A stretch of DNA of 64,000 bases, taken from NCBI GenBank assembly GCA_000432575.1, contig HF996836.1, forward strand, positions 7,656-71,655, read 5' to 3'. Positions 18,439 to 26,757 of this stretch are shown in pieces (positions within the stretch are counted from its first letter, which is position 1; each line of letters begins with the position of its first letter). Made by a program: the position numbers and the translations under genes. The DNA comes from Clostridium sp. CAG:762. Lineage in GTDB: Bacteria; Bacillota_I; Bacilli_A; RF39; UBA660. Under the pieces are notes generated by a model. That model ran no database searches. It was not told the origin of the DNA and worked only from the letters and a program-made list of their open reading frames with translations.

Positions 18439-20430
18439 CTATTTTCTACTATATACTTTTACATATTTGTATTCTTTGTTTTCATTGATAATTCCATTGT
18501 CATAGTAGTAAATTAATTTTTCTAGTAATTTAATTTGTTTTTGTAATTCATTACCTTTATCAGTATCTTTTATGGTTATTCTAACTTTACTAGATTCTTG
18601 TAAGTCTACTGAGGAATGAATGTCTTCATTATTGAGAATGGCATTTTCTACGGTGGTGAATGGTTCGTGGGCTATTATTCTCATACCAGTGGAACCTGAT
18701 ACTAAGGTATAACCAGCAATGCCTGTTGTTTTTTGGTATGCTTTAGAGAACCCTCCGTCAATTACTATGACTTTCCCTTCTGCTTTGATTGGGGTTTCTC
18801 CATTGATTTTTTCAACGGGGATATGTCCATTTATAATGTGGGCATTTTCTATGTTGGTGATGCCAAAATCTTTCATAATATTTTCCATGACTGTCTTATT
18901 GTCTTGATATTTGTAATAATAGTTTCTTTTTTCTTTATGGGATGTTTTATCTTTTATTAAAACTCTTTCCATTGTAGTCATTTTATCTTTTCCAAAGAAT
19001 GGTGAATCTGGTCCACTCCAAAGATACCACATTAGGTCTAGGTCTTCTTCTTTGTTAAATCCTTTGTTGTAATATAATTTTTTGACAAGTAAGTTAATGT
19101 AATCAAATAATCTTTTGCCTGATAATGTATTTCCATTTATGTTTACTTGTTTTAAGGTTCCATCTTCATTTAGTGGAACTAAGGCATGATATAATAAGTT
19201 GTTGTTTTCTATTTTGTACATGTTTCCTTTGTCAATGAATATTTTCATGTGTCTTTGTAAGGCTTCACTGTTGAGGAATGATTTTGCCAGGTCATTGATG
19301 ATGATTTCTTCTTCTTTGGTTAGTTTGTATGGATTGTTTTTGTCTATTGTTGGAAAATTAGTGTCTTCTAGGGAATATTTGGTGTTGTCTATTAATATTT
19401 CTTTATTTTGGTAATCTATTTTATCAAGTAGTCTTCTATGTAACATGTTGTATTCTGGATGTTTTAAGGCAAAATCGCCTTCTAGTTTATACATGATAAT
19501 GGATATTGCTTTATGTATTTTTGCTGACTGTTTGACTAGGTAGTTGCTATAGTAATCTTCTTCTTTTGTATGTCTTGGGCGCCAGATAAGAGCATTGTCA
19601 TATGTTTTTTCGGCATAGTTGGCAAGGGGTCTTAGGTTAATACCATAGATATCTTCTAGAATGTTTAGATTGTTGTGACGGACACTGTTGGTGATAACGC
19701 CAGAGATGCATATTTTGCTTCCTATTGATGCTCCCATCCATAAAATATCATGGTTTCCCCATTCAATGTCTACGGAATGATATTTTTCTAGGCTATCCAT
19801 TATTTTATGAGGTTCTGGACCTCGGTCGTAAACGTCACCAACAATGTGAAGGGTGTCGACTGCTAGAGTTTTGATAATTGATGATAGTAAAATGATTAGT
19901 TTTTCACTGTAATCTAGTTCAATTATAGAGTTAATGATGGCTTCATAATATTTTTCTTTGTTTTCGGCTTCTAATTTGTTATTAAGTAGTTCGTCAACAA
20001 TGTATGAAAGATTATTGTTTTCATATACTTTTCTTACTTTGCTTCTGGTGTATCTTGATGAGAACTTTTTGGTTATTTCAATTATTCTAAGTAAGTTGTC
20101 GTAATACCATTTTTTCTTATCGTTGACGTTTTCTAGGGCAAGGCTCATTTTTTGTTTGGGATAATATATTAAAGTGGCAAGTTCATCTTGTTCTTTAATG
20201 CTTAGAGTGTCTTTAAATATTTGGCCAATTCTAAATTTTATACCTCCTGCAGAATTGTTTAGAATATGAACAAAGGCATCAGCTTGTCCATGTAAATCAC
20301 TCATGAAATGCTCAGGTCCTCTAGGTAGGGCTAAAATAGCATTTAGATTAATTATTTCTGTAACCGCATCGTCTTTGGTAGGGAAACGGTTTGATAACTC
20401 ATTCAATAATTCTAACTCTGTATTTTCCAT
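18439..20430 (-). CDS. fbp: Fructose-1,6-bisphosphatase, class III
   Basis: The 663-residue enzyme hydrolyses fructose-1,6-bisphosphate in gluconeogenesis. The length and sequence fit the Bacillus class III (Fbp/YydE) family, a metallophosphatase fold. Metal-binding motifs are DLHGQADAF (near residue 44), GDVYDRGPEPH (near 199) and WGNHDILWMGA (near 221); a late HIINGHIPV carries a further histidine. It is the last gene of the spoIIM-psd-fbp group, 34 bases after psd, and is closed by the terminator at 18381-18410. Confidence 0.95.
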   Translation of the reverse strand: MENTELELLNELSNRFPTKDDAVTEIINLNAILALPRGPEHFMSDLHGQADAFVHILNNSAGGIKFRIGQIFKDTLSIKEQDELATLIYYPKQKMSLALENVNDKKKWYYDNLLRIIEITKKFSSRYTRSKVRKVYENNNLSYIVDELLNNKLEAENKEKYYEAIINSIIELDYSEKLIILLSSIIKTLAVDTLHIVGDVYDRGPEPHKIMDSLEKYHSVDIEWGNHDILWMGASIGSKICISGVITNSVRHNNLNILEDIYGINLRPLANYAEKTYDNALIWRPRHTKEEDYYSNYLVKQSAKIHKAISIIMYKLEGDFALKHPEYNMLHRRLLDKIDYQNKEILIDNTKYSLEDTNFPTIDKNNPYKLTKEEEIIINDLAKSFLNSEALQRHMKIFIDKGNMYKIENNNLLYHALVPLNEDGTLKQVNINGNTLSGKRLFDYINLLVKKLYYNKGFNKEEDLDLMWYLWSGPDSPFFGKDKMTTMERVLIKDKTSHKEKRNYYYKYQDNKTVMENIMKDFGITNIENAHIINGHIPVEKINGETPIKAEGKVIVIDGGFSKAYQKTTGIAGYTLVSGSTGMRIIAHEPFTTVENAILNNEDIHSSVDLQESSKVRITIKDTDKGNELQKQIKLLEKLIYYYDNGIINENKEYKYVKVYSRK

Positions 20431-20464
20431 TAAATTTTCTTCCTTTCCAATAACCCCTTATTAT

Positions 20465-21328
20465 CTAATACTTTTTTCCTATTTTTTCTCCATATAATAT
20501 TTTGGTTTCTATTCCTTCTTTTGATTTTTCTAGGATGTCATCGTCTATTTTGATGGTGTTTTCTTTAAATATTAAAACAATTGTGGAGGCGCCAAAGGAA
20601 AAATATCCTCTTTCTTTTCCTTTATGGCAAATTTTGTCAGGATAGTTGTTTATTTTGCCAATATTTAAAGCTCCTACTTCAATATATATGATGTCGCCAA
20701 AGTTCTTGGTTTCAACGATGTTTACTACTCTATGGTTTTCACTAAAAACTTTGTATCTTTTGAAGGCAATGGGATTAATCGTGTGTAAGACACCTTTTAT
20801 TTCTTTGGTGCTTATGACTTTGCCATCATCTATGTCTCCGTAGTGGTGATAATCTTCTACATTTAGTCTAAATACTAGGCATTTACCACTGTAATATTGG
20901 TGGGCAATTTTTTTATCACGTACTAATTCATTAATGGTGTAAAGGCTATTTTTTACGTTGATGCAGGTTAGTTTATTGATATCATAGACCATTAATTTGG
21001 AATCACATGGTGATATTAGGATGTTTTCTTCTAAGCATATTTTTCTCTTGCCATTTTTTACTTTTCTAGTGAAAAATTCATCGAATGATTTATATTTTAC
21101 ATTTTCGTAATCTTCCATGTTAATGTTGTTTTTAATAATAAATTTTTTTATTTTGAATTTAGACAATCTGCTTCTAATTAGTAAACCATTAAATTTGCTA
21201 ATGGTGGGATTTATTATTATTTTTAGAATAATTCTTCCTAAACTTGTGTTATATAAAAAGTTTAAACTTTTTCTTATTTCTTCTTTGATCACTTTATTAT
21301 TAGCTCTATCATATACTAATATTTCCAT
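20465..21328 (-). CDS. psd: Phosphatidylserine decarboxylase
   Basis: The 287-residue proenzyme makes phosphatidylethanolamine from phosphatidylserine at the membrane. It shows the family block CLVFRLNVEDYHHY near residue 150 and HTINPIAFKRYKVFSENHRVV. The self-cleavage site is FGAST near residue 250 in place of the common LGST; cleavage before the serine would give the pyruvoyl group. AGGTG lies five bases before the ATG. No phosphatidylserine synthase gene is in the window. It sits 13 bases after an unknown gene and downstream of spoIIM. Confidence 0.92.
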   Translation of the reverse strand: MEILVYDRANNKVIKEEIRKSLNFLYNTSLGRIILKIIINPTISKFNGLLIRSRLSKFKIKKFIIKNNINMEDYENVKYKSFDEFFTRKVKNGKRKICLEENILISPCDSKLMVYDINKLTCINVKNSLYTINELVRDKKIAHQYYSGKCLVFRLNVEDYHHYGDIDDGKVISTKEIKGVLHTINPIAFKRYKVFSENHRVVNIVETKNFGDIIYIEVGALNIGKINNYPDKICHKGKERGYFSFGASTIVLIFKENTIKIDDDILEKSKEGIETKILYGEKIGKKY

Positions 21329-21341
21329 ACTGCACCTACTA

Positions 21342-22013
21342 CTATTTTCTTTTAAATTTTAAAACCTTGCCCTCTTTAATATTTAAGTGTTTATATATGT
21401 TTTCGTTTTCATAATCGACATAATCGGTATCGAGTAGACAAAATAAATTTTCTGCTTGGGAAAACATTATTTTTGTTTCGCTTTGAATGAAATTATCTAT
21501 GTATTTCATTTTTCTATGGTAATTAGGATTATTTTCATATATAAAATGATATATGTCTTCATATTCAAAATTAGCATAGTTATTTAAAATGGCTTTGGCT
21601 GCGAATAAGGTTTTTTTACTGTTTTTGTCTTTGATTGATATGATTCTTTTATCGATATTGTTTATTTCTTTGGTGATGAATTTAGGGAAGAATCTGGCTA
21701 TGATTAATTCATCTAATAAGGCATGATCGATGTTATTTGAAGTAATATAATTAAAAAAGAATGAGAATAGATCTGTGGGGGTTGTATTTAGTTTAAAAAT
21801 AAATTTTTGTTCTTCTATTCTTGCCTTGATGCTTTCTATTTCCTTAGATAATAGGCTGTTTCCTTGAAATATATGATATTTTGATAATCTGTTGTAAATA
21901 ATATTTTTTATGATGTTACTTGTTTTTTCTTCTGTTATATTGCTTAGATAAATCAATACTAGTTGTGATATTCCTAAGTATTCATATATTGAATATAATA
22001 TTTCTTTATTCAT
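21342..22013 (-). CDS. Conserved hypothetical protein of the spoIIM-psd group
   Basis: The product is 223 residues when started at the ATG at 22013; an ATG 36 bases upstream is also in frame. I do not recognise the family. It is largely helical, lysine- and asparagine-rich and without a signal peptide or clear membrane helix. A stretch SQAENLFCLLDTDYVDYENE lies near the C-terminus. It sits between spoIIM and psd with short gaps (56 and 13 bases), so it is probably in the same transcript. No function can be assigned. Confidence 0.65.
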   Translation of the reverse strand: MNKEILYSIYEYLGISQLVLIYLSNITEEKTSNIIKNIIYNRLSKYHIFQGNSLLSKEIESIKARIEEQKFIFKLNTTPTDLFSFFFNYITSNNIDHALLDELIIARFFPKFITKEINNIDKRIISIKDKNSKKTLFAAKAILNNYANFEYEDIYHFIYENNPNYHRKMKYIDNFIQSETKIMFSQAENLFCLLDTDYVDYENENIYKHLNIKEGKVLKFKRK

Positions 22014-22069
22014 ACCATTACCATCCCGTCTATAAAAAGTATACCACATAATGGTGAAGAAATAAATAA

Positions 22070-22681
22070 TTAAATTACGCTTTTTAGGATAATTGGATAC
22101 ATATAAGTTTCGTATAAGATGGCTAGGCTAGTTAAAAATACAGAAATTATCATGATGACGCCATATCTTTTTAAATATAGTTTGTAGTCAACTTTTGTTT
22201 TGGTAAATATGAGTTTAATTAGTTTAATGCTGAGGGTGATGCCATATATGCTTGTTAAGATTATGCTAAATAGTTTAATTAATTCATGAGGAAAAAGGTA
22301 TAGGAAACTATATAGTATGCCTTTATAATGGTAGGCACTGATGATGGTTGAAATGCAAAATCCTAGTATGAATCCTTTAAAGAAGATAAGAAAAATAAGA
22401 AATGGTAGGCCTATAATGGTTAAGGATAGGATTAAGATTCCAAGTAGATAAAAAATGCTTATAGTAAAACTGTTTTTTAATGTTTGTCCATTGTTAATAT
22501 TTTTGATATTTTGATAGAAGTTTATTATTTCATTGGTGGCAGTGTCTTTATCATTTTTATTAATTGTGATAAAGAAAATGGAACCGGCGATGACGCCAAG
22601 AATTATTAAGCCAATTATTAGATATGTGGTAATGTTGCTTGGTATGATGATGGTTTTTTGTTTAATTAATTTTTGTTTCAT
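22070..22681 (-). CDS. spoIIM: Stage II sporulation protein M
   Basis: The 203-residue membrane protein has four to five membrane segments. It matches SpoIIM in order: an N-terminal segment with GVIAGSIFF, then the central IIGLPFLIFLIFFKGFILGF block, the SFLYLFPHELIKL loop and the C-terminal YETYMYPIIL end. In Bacillus SpoIIM forms the DMP complex with SpoIID and SpoIIP that thins peptidoglycan during engulfment. It is apparently the first gene of a unit with an unknown gene, psd and fbp. Linkage to lipid synthesis is interesting because engulfment needs new membrane. Confidence 0.9.
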   Translation of the reverse strand: MKQKLIKQKTIIIPSNITTYLIIGLIILGVIAGSIFFITINKNDKDTATNEIINFYQNIKNINNGQTLKNSFTISIFYLLGILILSLTIIGLPFLIFLIFFKGFILGFCISTIISAYHYKGILYSFLYLFPHELIKLFSIILTSIYGITLSIKLIKLIFTKTKVDYKLYLKRYGVIMIISVFLTSLAILYETYMYPIILKSVI

Positions 22682-22713
22682 GTTCTCACCTAATAAATAA
22701 TATTATTTAATAC

Positions 22714-22742
22714 TTGAAATTATGAATATAATTTTGTATAAT
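22714..22742 (+). promoter_or_regulatory. Sigma-A promoter of the small membrane protein gene
   Basis: TTGAAA (22714-22719), 17-bp spacer, TATAAT (22737-22742), about 18 bases before the ATG at 22760. Confidence 0.75.
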
Positions 22743-22759
22743 TAGTTGTGAGGTGCGAT

Positions 22760-22909
22760 ATGACAAAGATTGTGAATGAAAAAGAAAATAAAAATAAGAA
22801 AAAAAAGAAAAAGAAAAAAACAAGTAACTTGGGGATGAAGATTGTTGGTTATATTATGTTACTTATTATTCTTATTTCGGTTATTGTTCCAATAATTCAA
22901 TATTTTTAA
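22760..22909 (+). CDS. Small basic single-pass membrane protein (49 residues)
   Basis: The start MTKIVNEKEN is followed by a lysine-rich stretch and one hydrophobic helix (residues 30-46), ending PIIQYF. The layout is like the short DUF4044-type membrane proteins of Firmicutes, but I am not certain of the family. The gene has its own promoter (22714-22742), a GAGGTG ribosome site six bases upstream and a terminator (22914-22936), so it is a genuine stand-alone unit. Function unknown. Confidence 0.72.
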   Translation: MTKIVNEKENKNKKKKKKKKTSNLGMKIVGYIMLLIILISVIVPIIQYF

Positions 22910-22913
22910 TTAG

Positions 22914-22936
22914 ACACTGTTATAGTGTTTTTTTTG
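22914..22936 (+). terminator. Terminator after the 49-residue membrane protein
   Basis: The stem ACACT/AGTGT with a 5-base loop is followed by eight T. Confidence 0.75.
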
Positions 22937-22954
22937 TTTGTTAATGTGATTGAA

Positions 22955-22977
22955 GGAATTACAACAGCGTAGCAAAA
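22955..22977 (-). repeat. Dispersed intergenic element, copy E
   Basis: On the minus strand this reads TTTTGCTACGCTGTTGTAAT then TCC. It lies directly beyond the terminator of the minus-strand gene ending at 23016. Confidence 0.65.
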
Positions 22978-23016
22978 TTAAAAGAAAATATTTATTTCTA
23001 AGTACTTTCTTTTAAT
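22977..23016 (-). terminator. Terminator after the 113-residue hypothetical gene
   Basis: A long stem ATTAAAAGAAA/TTTCTTTTAAT brackets an 18-base loop; TTTTG follows on the minus strand. Confidence 0.55.
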
Positions 23017-23357
23017 TATTTTTTGATTATTGATAATATTTTTCTTAGTCTTTTTGGGGTTGCTTTGATGTTTTCTTTGCTGTTGATTGCGTTAATTGTT
23101 TCTGCGACTTGTTTTTCACTGAATTTTCTTCCATTGAAGTCAATTATAGCGTTTTTGTTGTCGAAATCAAAGTATATGCTATTATGAATGTTGCTGGTAA
23201 AGGTTAGTTTGCCTTTTCGGCCTATTTCTTCTAACATAATTGTTTTAATTAAATTAATTGGTATGTGATAGTCTAGTGAACCTCCATCTAATCTTCTAAC
23301 GGTATATATATCTAGGCCTTCTATATATTTATAACCGTATCGTATTTTTCCACACAT
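23016..23357 (-). CDS. Hypothetical protein, 113 residues
   Basis: The product is a compact alpha/beta protein that I do not recognise. It begins MCGKIRYGYKYIEGLDIYTV, has many beta-type stretches, then a helix FSEKQVAETINAINS and a basic C-terminus TPKRLRKILSIIKK. There is no signal or membrane segment. GGAGGTG lies eight bases before the ATG, so translation should be good. It is alone in its transcription unit, with a terminator and repeat copy E after it. Confidence 0.65.
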   Translation of the reverse strand: MCGKIRYGYKYIEGLDIYTVRRLDGGSLDYHIPINLIKTIMLEEIGRKGKLTFTSNIHNSIYFDFDNKNAIIDFNGRKFSEKQVAETINAINSKENIKATPKRLRKILSIIKK

Positions 23358-23497
23358 AATTACACCTCCTACATCTAAGAATGTATTATAGCAGTACTGT
23401 TTTAAAAATACAACCCTTAAAAAGAAAAAATTAAATTATAGCAAAAATATACATTTTATTGGTTTTTCATGTTATAATGGTTAATGAAGGTGAAAAA

Positions 23498-24178
23498 ATG
23501 AAGAAGAATATATTTGCTATTTTGAAAACAATAATTTTATTTTTGTTGCTTTTTACGTTTACTGATATTGTGGTAGGTATTTTTGATATTGATGTTGGTA
23601 CTTTATCAAATAAGGAGAAGTATTTGCTTGGTTTTGGGACAGAAATTAGTTTTTTGATTATTTTATTTTTGGCATATAGGAAAACTTTGGTTAATGATTT
23701 TAAGGAGTTTTTTAGTGATTTTTTCAATAATTTTGAGTTTGCTTTCAAGTATTATTTGATTGGTTTTTTGGTTATGGTTATAAGTAATTTTATAATTGTG
23801 GTGTTTACTAAAAATGGTATCGCTGGAAATGAGGAGAGTATTAGGTCTTTAATTGAGGTGGCACCTTTGTATATGGTTTTCTCGGTTTCTTTGTATGCTC
23901 CTTTTACTGAGGAATTAATATTTAGGAAAGGATTTCGCGATGTTTTTAAGAATAAATTTATTTATGTTTTGGTGAGTGGGATTACTTTTGGAGCTTTGCA
24001 TGTTATTACTTATATTAAAACACCAATGGATTATGTTTATTTGATACCTTATTGTTCGCTGGGACTGGCTTTTGCTTATACTTATAGTAAATCTAATAAT
24101 ATTTTTTCTACTATTAGTATGCATTTTTTGCATAATACGATGGCTATTGTTTTGTATCTGGTGGGAAGTGGTTTATGA
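23498..24178 (+). CDS. CPBP-family intramembrane metalloprotease
   Basis: The 226-residue product has about six membrane helices and the CPBP (Abi/CaaX protease) motifs: EELIFRKGF near residue 139 (EExxxR), then FGALHVITY near residue 165 (FxxxH) and HFLHN near residue 213. I use the ATG at 23498 because GAAGGTG lies five bases upstream; an ATG at 23459 overlaps promoter sequence. The stop TGA overlaps the next gene's ATG, so it is coupled to the metallophosphoesterase. Substrates are unknown; relatives take part in peptide maturation or immunity. Confidence 0.9.
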   Translation: MKKNIFAILKTIILFLLLFTFTDIVVGIFDIDVGTLSNKEKYLLGFGTEISFLIILFLAYRKTLVNDFKEFFSDFFNNFEFAFKYYLIGFLVMVISNFIIVVFTKNGIAGNEESIRSLIEVAPLYMVFSVSLYAPFTEELIFRKGFRDVFKNKFIYVLVSGITFGALHVITYIKTPMDYVYLIPYCSLGLAFAYTYSKSNNIFSTISMHFLHNTMAIVLYLVGSGL

Positions 24179-25017
24179 GAAGAAAAGTTATTACTACAAT
24201 TTTAATATTTTTGTTTGTGATTATTTTGATTTTGTTGTATGGATATGCAGTAGAGCCAAATTTGTTTATTACTAAAGAATATACGATTAAGGATCCTAAT
24301 TTGCCAGATAGTTTTGATGGTGTGAAGATTGTTCATTTTAGTGATTTGCACTACGGGAGAAATATAAGTTTGAAAAGTATTGACAAGGTTGTCAAGGAGA
24401 TTAATTTTATCAAGCCTGATATTGTGTTTTTTACTGGTGATTTGGTAGAAACTCCAAATGAGTTGAAGGATAGGGATTTTGAAGTTTTGGCTGATTATTT
24501 AAGGAAAATTGATGCTCGAATTGGGAAATATGCCGTTTTGGGGGAACATGATTATGAAGGAAATACTGAGGTTGTGAAGAGTACGCTTACGACTAGTGGT
24601 TTTGATATTTTGCTTAATGAGAGTGATGCTATTTATAATAATAGTGTGGAAAGAATTGTGTTGTATGGCATTGATGATGTTTTAAAGGGTTATGCTAATT
24701 TAGATAAAACTTTTGAAAGTGATAATGAAGATTATAAGATAGTGCTTGTGCACGAACCTGATTATGTTGATGATATTTTAGAGAGGGTTGGCTCTGTTAA
24801 TCTTATTTTGTCTGGGCATTCGCATGATGGTCAGGTGAAGTTGCCTTTTTTAGATAAGTTATATAATATTAAGGGGGCTACGCTTTACTACGGTAATTAT
24901 TATCGTGTCGGCAATACCAATGTTTATGTTTCCAGTGGTTTGGGTGTAAGTACTTATACATTTAGGTTATTTAATCCACCATCTATTAATTTTTATCGTA
25001 TTAATAAGGAGAGTTAA
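24175..25017 (+). CDS. YkuE-like metallophosphoesterase
   Basis: The 280-residue protein has one N-terminal membrane anchor (residues 5-25) and a calcineurin-like phosphoesterase domain. Motifs are FSDLHYGR (near residue 56), FFTGDLVE (near 86), GEHDYEG (near 121; the usual asparagine of GNHD is replaced by E), LVHEPD (near 195) and SGHSHDGQ (near 215). YkuE-type enzymes act on the outer membrane face in cell-wall or lipid metabolism. The ATG overlaps the protease stop codon. The GEHD change is conservative in this subfamily. Confidence 0.88.
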   Translation: MRRKVITTILIFLFVIILILLYGYAVEPNLFITKEYTIKDPNLPDSFDGVKIVHFSDLHYGRNISLKSIDKVVKEINFIKPDIVFFTGDLVETPNELKDRDFEVLADYLRKIDARIGKYAVLGEHDYEGNTEVVKSTLTTSGFDILLNESDAIYNNSVERIVLYGIDDVLKGYANLDKTFESDNEDYKIVLVHEPDYVDDILERVGSVNLILSGHSHDGQVKLPFLDKLYNIKGATLYYGNYYRVGNTNVYVSSGLGVSTYTFRLFNPPSINFYRINKES

Positions 25018-25060
25018 AAAAGAAGGGCTAGTTTTATTTACTAGTTACCTTCTTTTAGTA
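25016..25060. terminator. Bidirectional terminator between metallophosphoesterase and kinase
   Basis: The stem AAGAAGG...CCTTCTT with inner CTAG/CTAG pairs is flanked by A runs on the left and TTTTAG on the right. It overlaps the 3' end of the kinase reading frame. Confidence 0.7.
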
Positions 25061-26279
25061 TTGGCAATTTAATTGTGGTTTTGGTGTATTCACCTAATTT
25101 TGATTCGTAACTTAAAGTGCCTCCGTGGGCTTTGATAATTTCATTGGATAGGGTTACGCCTACTCCACTGCCCTGTTTTTTTGTTGTATAAAATACATGT
25201 TTGATATTTTTTATAGTTTCATCACTCATGCCTATGCCATTGTCGAAAATAGTGATTATGTAGTAATCGTCCTTAATATGAGCACTTATTTTTACTATTC
25301 CTTTATTTTCGATGGCTTCGTAGCAATTCTTAAATAAGTTGATAAATACTTGTTTTAGTCTATTATAATCACCCATAATATAAACTTCTTCTTCATCGAA
25401 AATTTCGTTTATTAAGTTTATATCTTTTTTGTTAAATATTAATTTAATGACGTCAGTGGTTTCGTAAATTAATAAATTGATATCTAGTATGTCTTTTTCA
25501 ATTTTAATTTTTGATAATTCCATGAAATCATTGATAATATTTAGAGTTCTATCGACTTCATTTTTCATGATGGTTATATATTTTTGTGATTTTTCTATGT
25601 CATTTGCATTGAACATGTCTAAATAACCTTTTAAAACTGCTAATGGATTTTTTATTTCGTGTGTAATTTTAAATAGTGAATTTTTAATTTGTTTGTCTTG
25701 TTCTAATTCTTTATAATTCAAAAATACATTGCTGATTCTATCGGTTATTTCAAATAAGTAAAGAATAGCAAATGTAATTGTGTAAAATATTACGACTACT
25801 AAAATGATATTGATAAGTGCATAAATATCTTCTGCGGTCGTTTTTTTGAAAAAATATTCGAATGACAACATGAATCCCTGAACGATGGCGACGAGATCGA
25901 TTAATCTATATTTTTTACTTTTATTTGCTAATAGTGCGATTACATAATAAATTACATATTTAATTATCATGACATAGATGATGTTGCTTTTAATGGTGGT
26001 ATAAGTATAGATTACAATCACCATTGATAGAATTATACCGAGAAAATTCTTTTTTTTAACATATGCTATTATTATGGGAATGTTACATAGTATTTAAAGC
26101 CTCTCGTCCTTGAATACATTTCCATATTTTAGAGATAAGCTCAGTGAGGTGAATAGACTTATTGCGAGGAATAAATTACCTTCTTTTTCATTCTTGATAT
26201 TTTTATATATTACATATAAGAAGTAAATCATTAAAGGAAATGAGATATAAATAATATTTAGTATAATTAAATTAATCAT
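25041..26279 (-). pseudogene. KinB-like sporulation sensor kinase interrupted by one in-frame TAA
   Basis: One reading frame runs from the ATG at 26279 (GGTGAT ribosome site) to 25041, with a single TAA at 26094-26096. The first part encodes 61 residues starting MINLIILNIIYISFPLMIYF. After the stop, 23 sense codons in the same frame lead to a Met at 26024 and 327 more residues. Joined, it is about 412 residues, close to B. subtilis KinB (428). It has several N-terminal membrane segments, a phosphoacceptor HEIKNPLAVLKGY, an N box NLFKNCYEAIE, and G boxes FDNGIGM and GSGVGVTLS. KinB feeds the Spo0A phosphorelay. The catalytic part is intact and a shorter kinase could still be made. A sequencing or strain variant is also possible. 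Confidence 0.8.
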
Positions 26280-26325
26280 TCTTTTATCACCAAACTAAGT
26301 ATAAAACAAAACCTTTGTAGAAATA

Positions 26326-26342
26326 TGTCGAATTGTGTCGAA
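26326..26342 (+). promoter_or_regulatory. Tandem Spo0A-box-like sites
   Basis: TGTCGAA occurs at 26326-26332 and again at 26336-26342, 10 bp apart and in the same direction, about 50 bases before the kinase start. On the minus strand TTCGACA lies about 22 bp before TATACT, an arrangement like Spo0A-activated promoters such as spoIIG. Binding is inferred from the motif only. Confidence 0.55.
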
Positions 26343-26493
26343 TAAAGTAATTTATTGTAAATAAATTGCTTTTTCTGTAATTATGGAAATGTTTTCTACA
26401 GAAAAGGAACTAATATATTCTTCTTCGTAGACATAAACTCCGACATTTGCTGCCGTACTCATTTTTATTGCTATAAATTTGATGTTTTATTTG

Positions 26494-26532
26494 CTATGGT
26501 GGATATGGACTGATTGCCTGTAATATATGCAT
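26494..26532 (-). CDS. Possible 12-residue leader peptide
   Basis: The frame reads MHILQAISPYPP and stops at TAG. It follows a very strong ribosome site AAAGGAGGTG with six bases to the ATG, and lies about 25 bases after a consensus promoter (26559-26587). No longer frame follows from this start. It may be a translated leader that controls downstream expression, or the remnant of a larger gene. The matching module near 39255 keeps the GGAGGTG but not the ATG. Confidence 0.4.
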   Translation of the reverse strand: MHILQAISPYPP

Positions 26533-26558
26533 AAGTTACACCTCCTTTTTCTGTTTTC

Positions 26559-26587
26559 AATATACTATAGTGGGATATTTTTGTCAA
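26559..26587 (-). promoter_or_regulatory. Sigma-A promoter inside module 1
   Basis: On the minus strand: TTGACA (26582-26587), 17-bp spacer, TATATT (26559-26564). It points at the KinB-like gene about 280 bases away. Confidence 0.75.
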
Positions 26588-26600
26588 TGTTGCTATTTTT

Positions 26601-26680
26601 TAAAAACTGTACGGGTGTTTTTAAAATTCTGTGTAAAATTTGCTCAATTTTTGAAAATCTGTACGGGTGTTTGTTAAAAA
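26601..26680 (-). promoter_or_regulatory. Pair of AACACCCGTACAG motifs, 52 bp apart
   Basis: Two near-identical sites, each followed by an A/T-rich block, have ACGGGTGT (plus strand) at 26611 and 26663. They lie upstream of the promoter at 26559-26587. The same pair with the same 52-bp spacing, inverted, occurs at 39315-39395. Confidence 0.6.
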
Positions 26681-26735
26681 CGGGATAGTGAATTTTTTTT
26701 ATGAAAATGTAAAGTTTTTGATAGATGTGTCAAAT

Positions 26736-26757
26736 GAATTAGAATGTCGTAGCAAAG
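26736..26757 (-). repeat. Dispersed intergenic element, copy F (diverged)
   Basis: On the minus strand this reads CTTTGCTACGACATTCTAAT then TC. It lies just past the stop of the last of the three tandem sigma genes. Confidence 0.5.

Noticed and set aside
25246..25255. TGTCGAA inside the kinase coding region as another Spo0A box
   Set aside because: It encodes the conserved FDNGIG motif and is not near a start, so it is coincidental.
26352..26462. A 36-codon minus-strand frame starting MSTAANVGVYVY in module 1
   Set aside because: No ribosome site, and the aligned frame in module 2 ends after about 19 codons and has no start at the matching position. The conservation is better explained by the hairpin.
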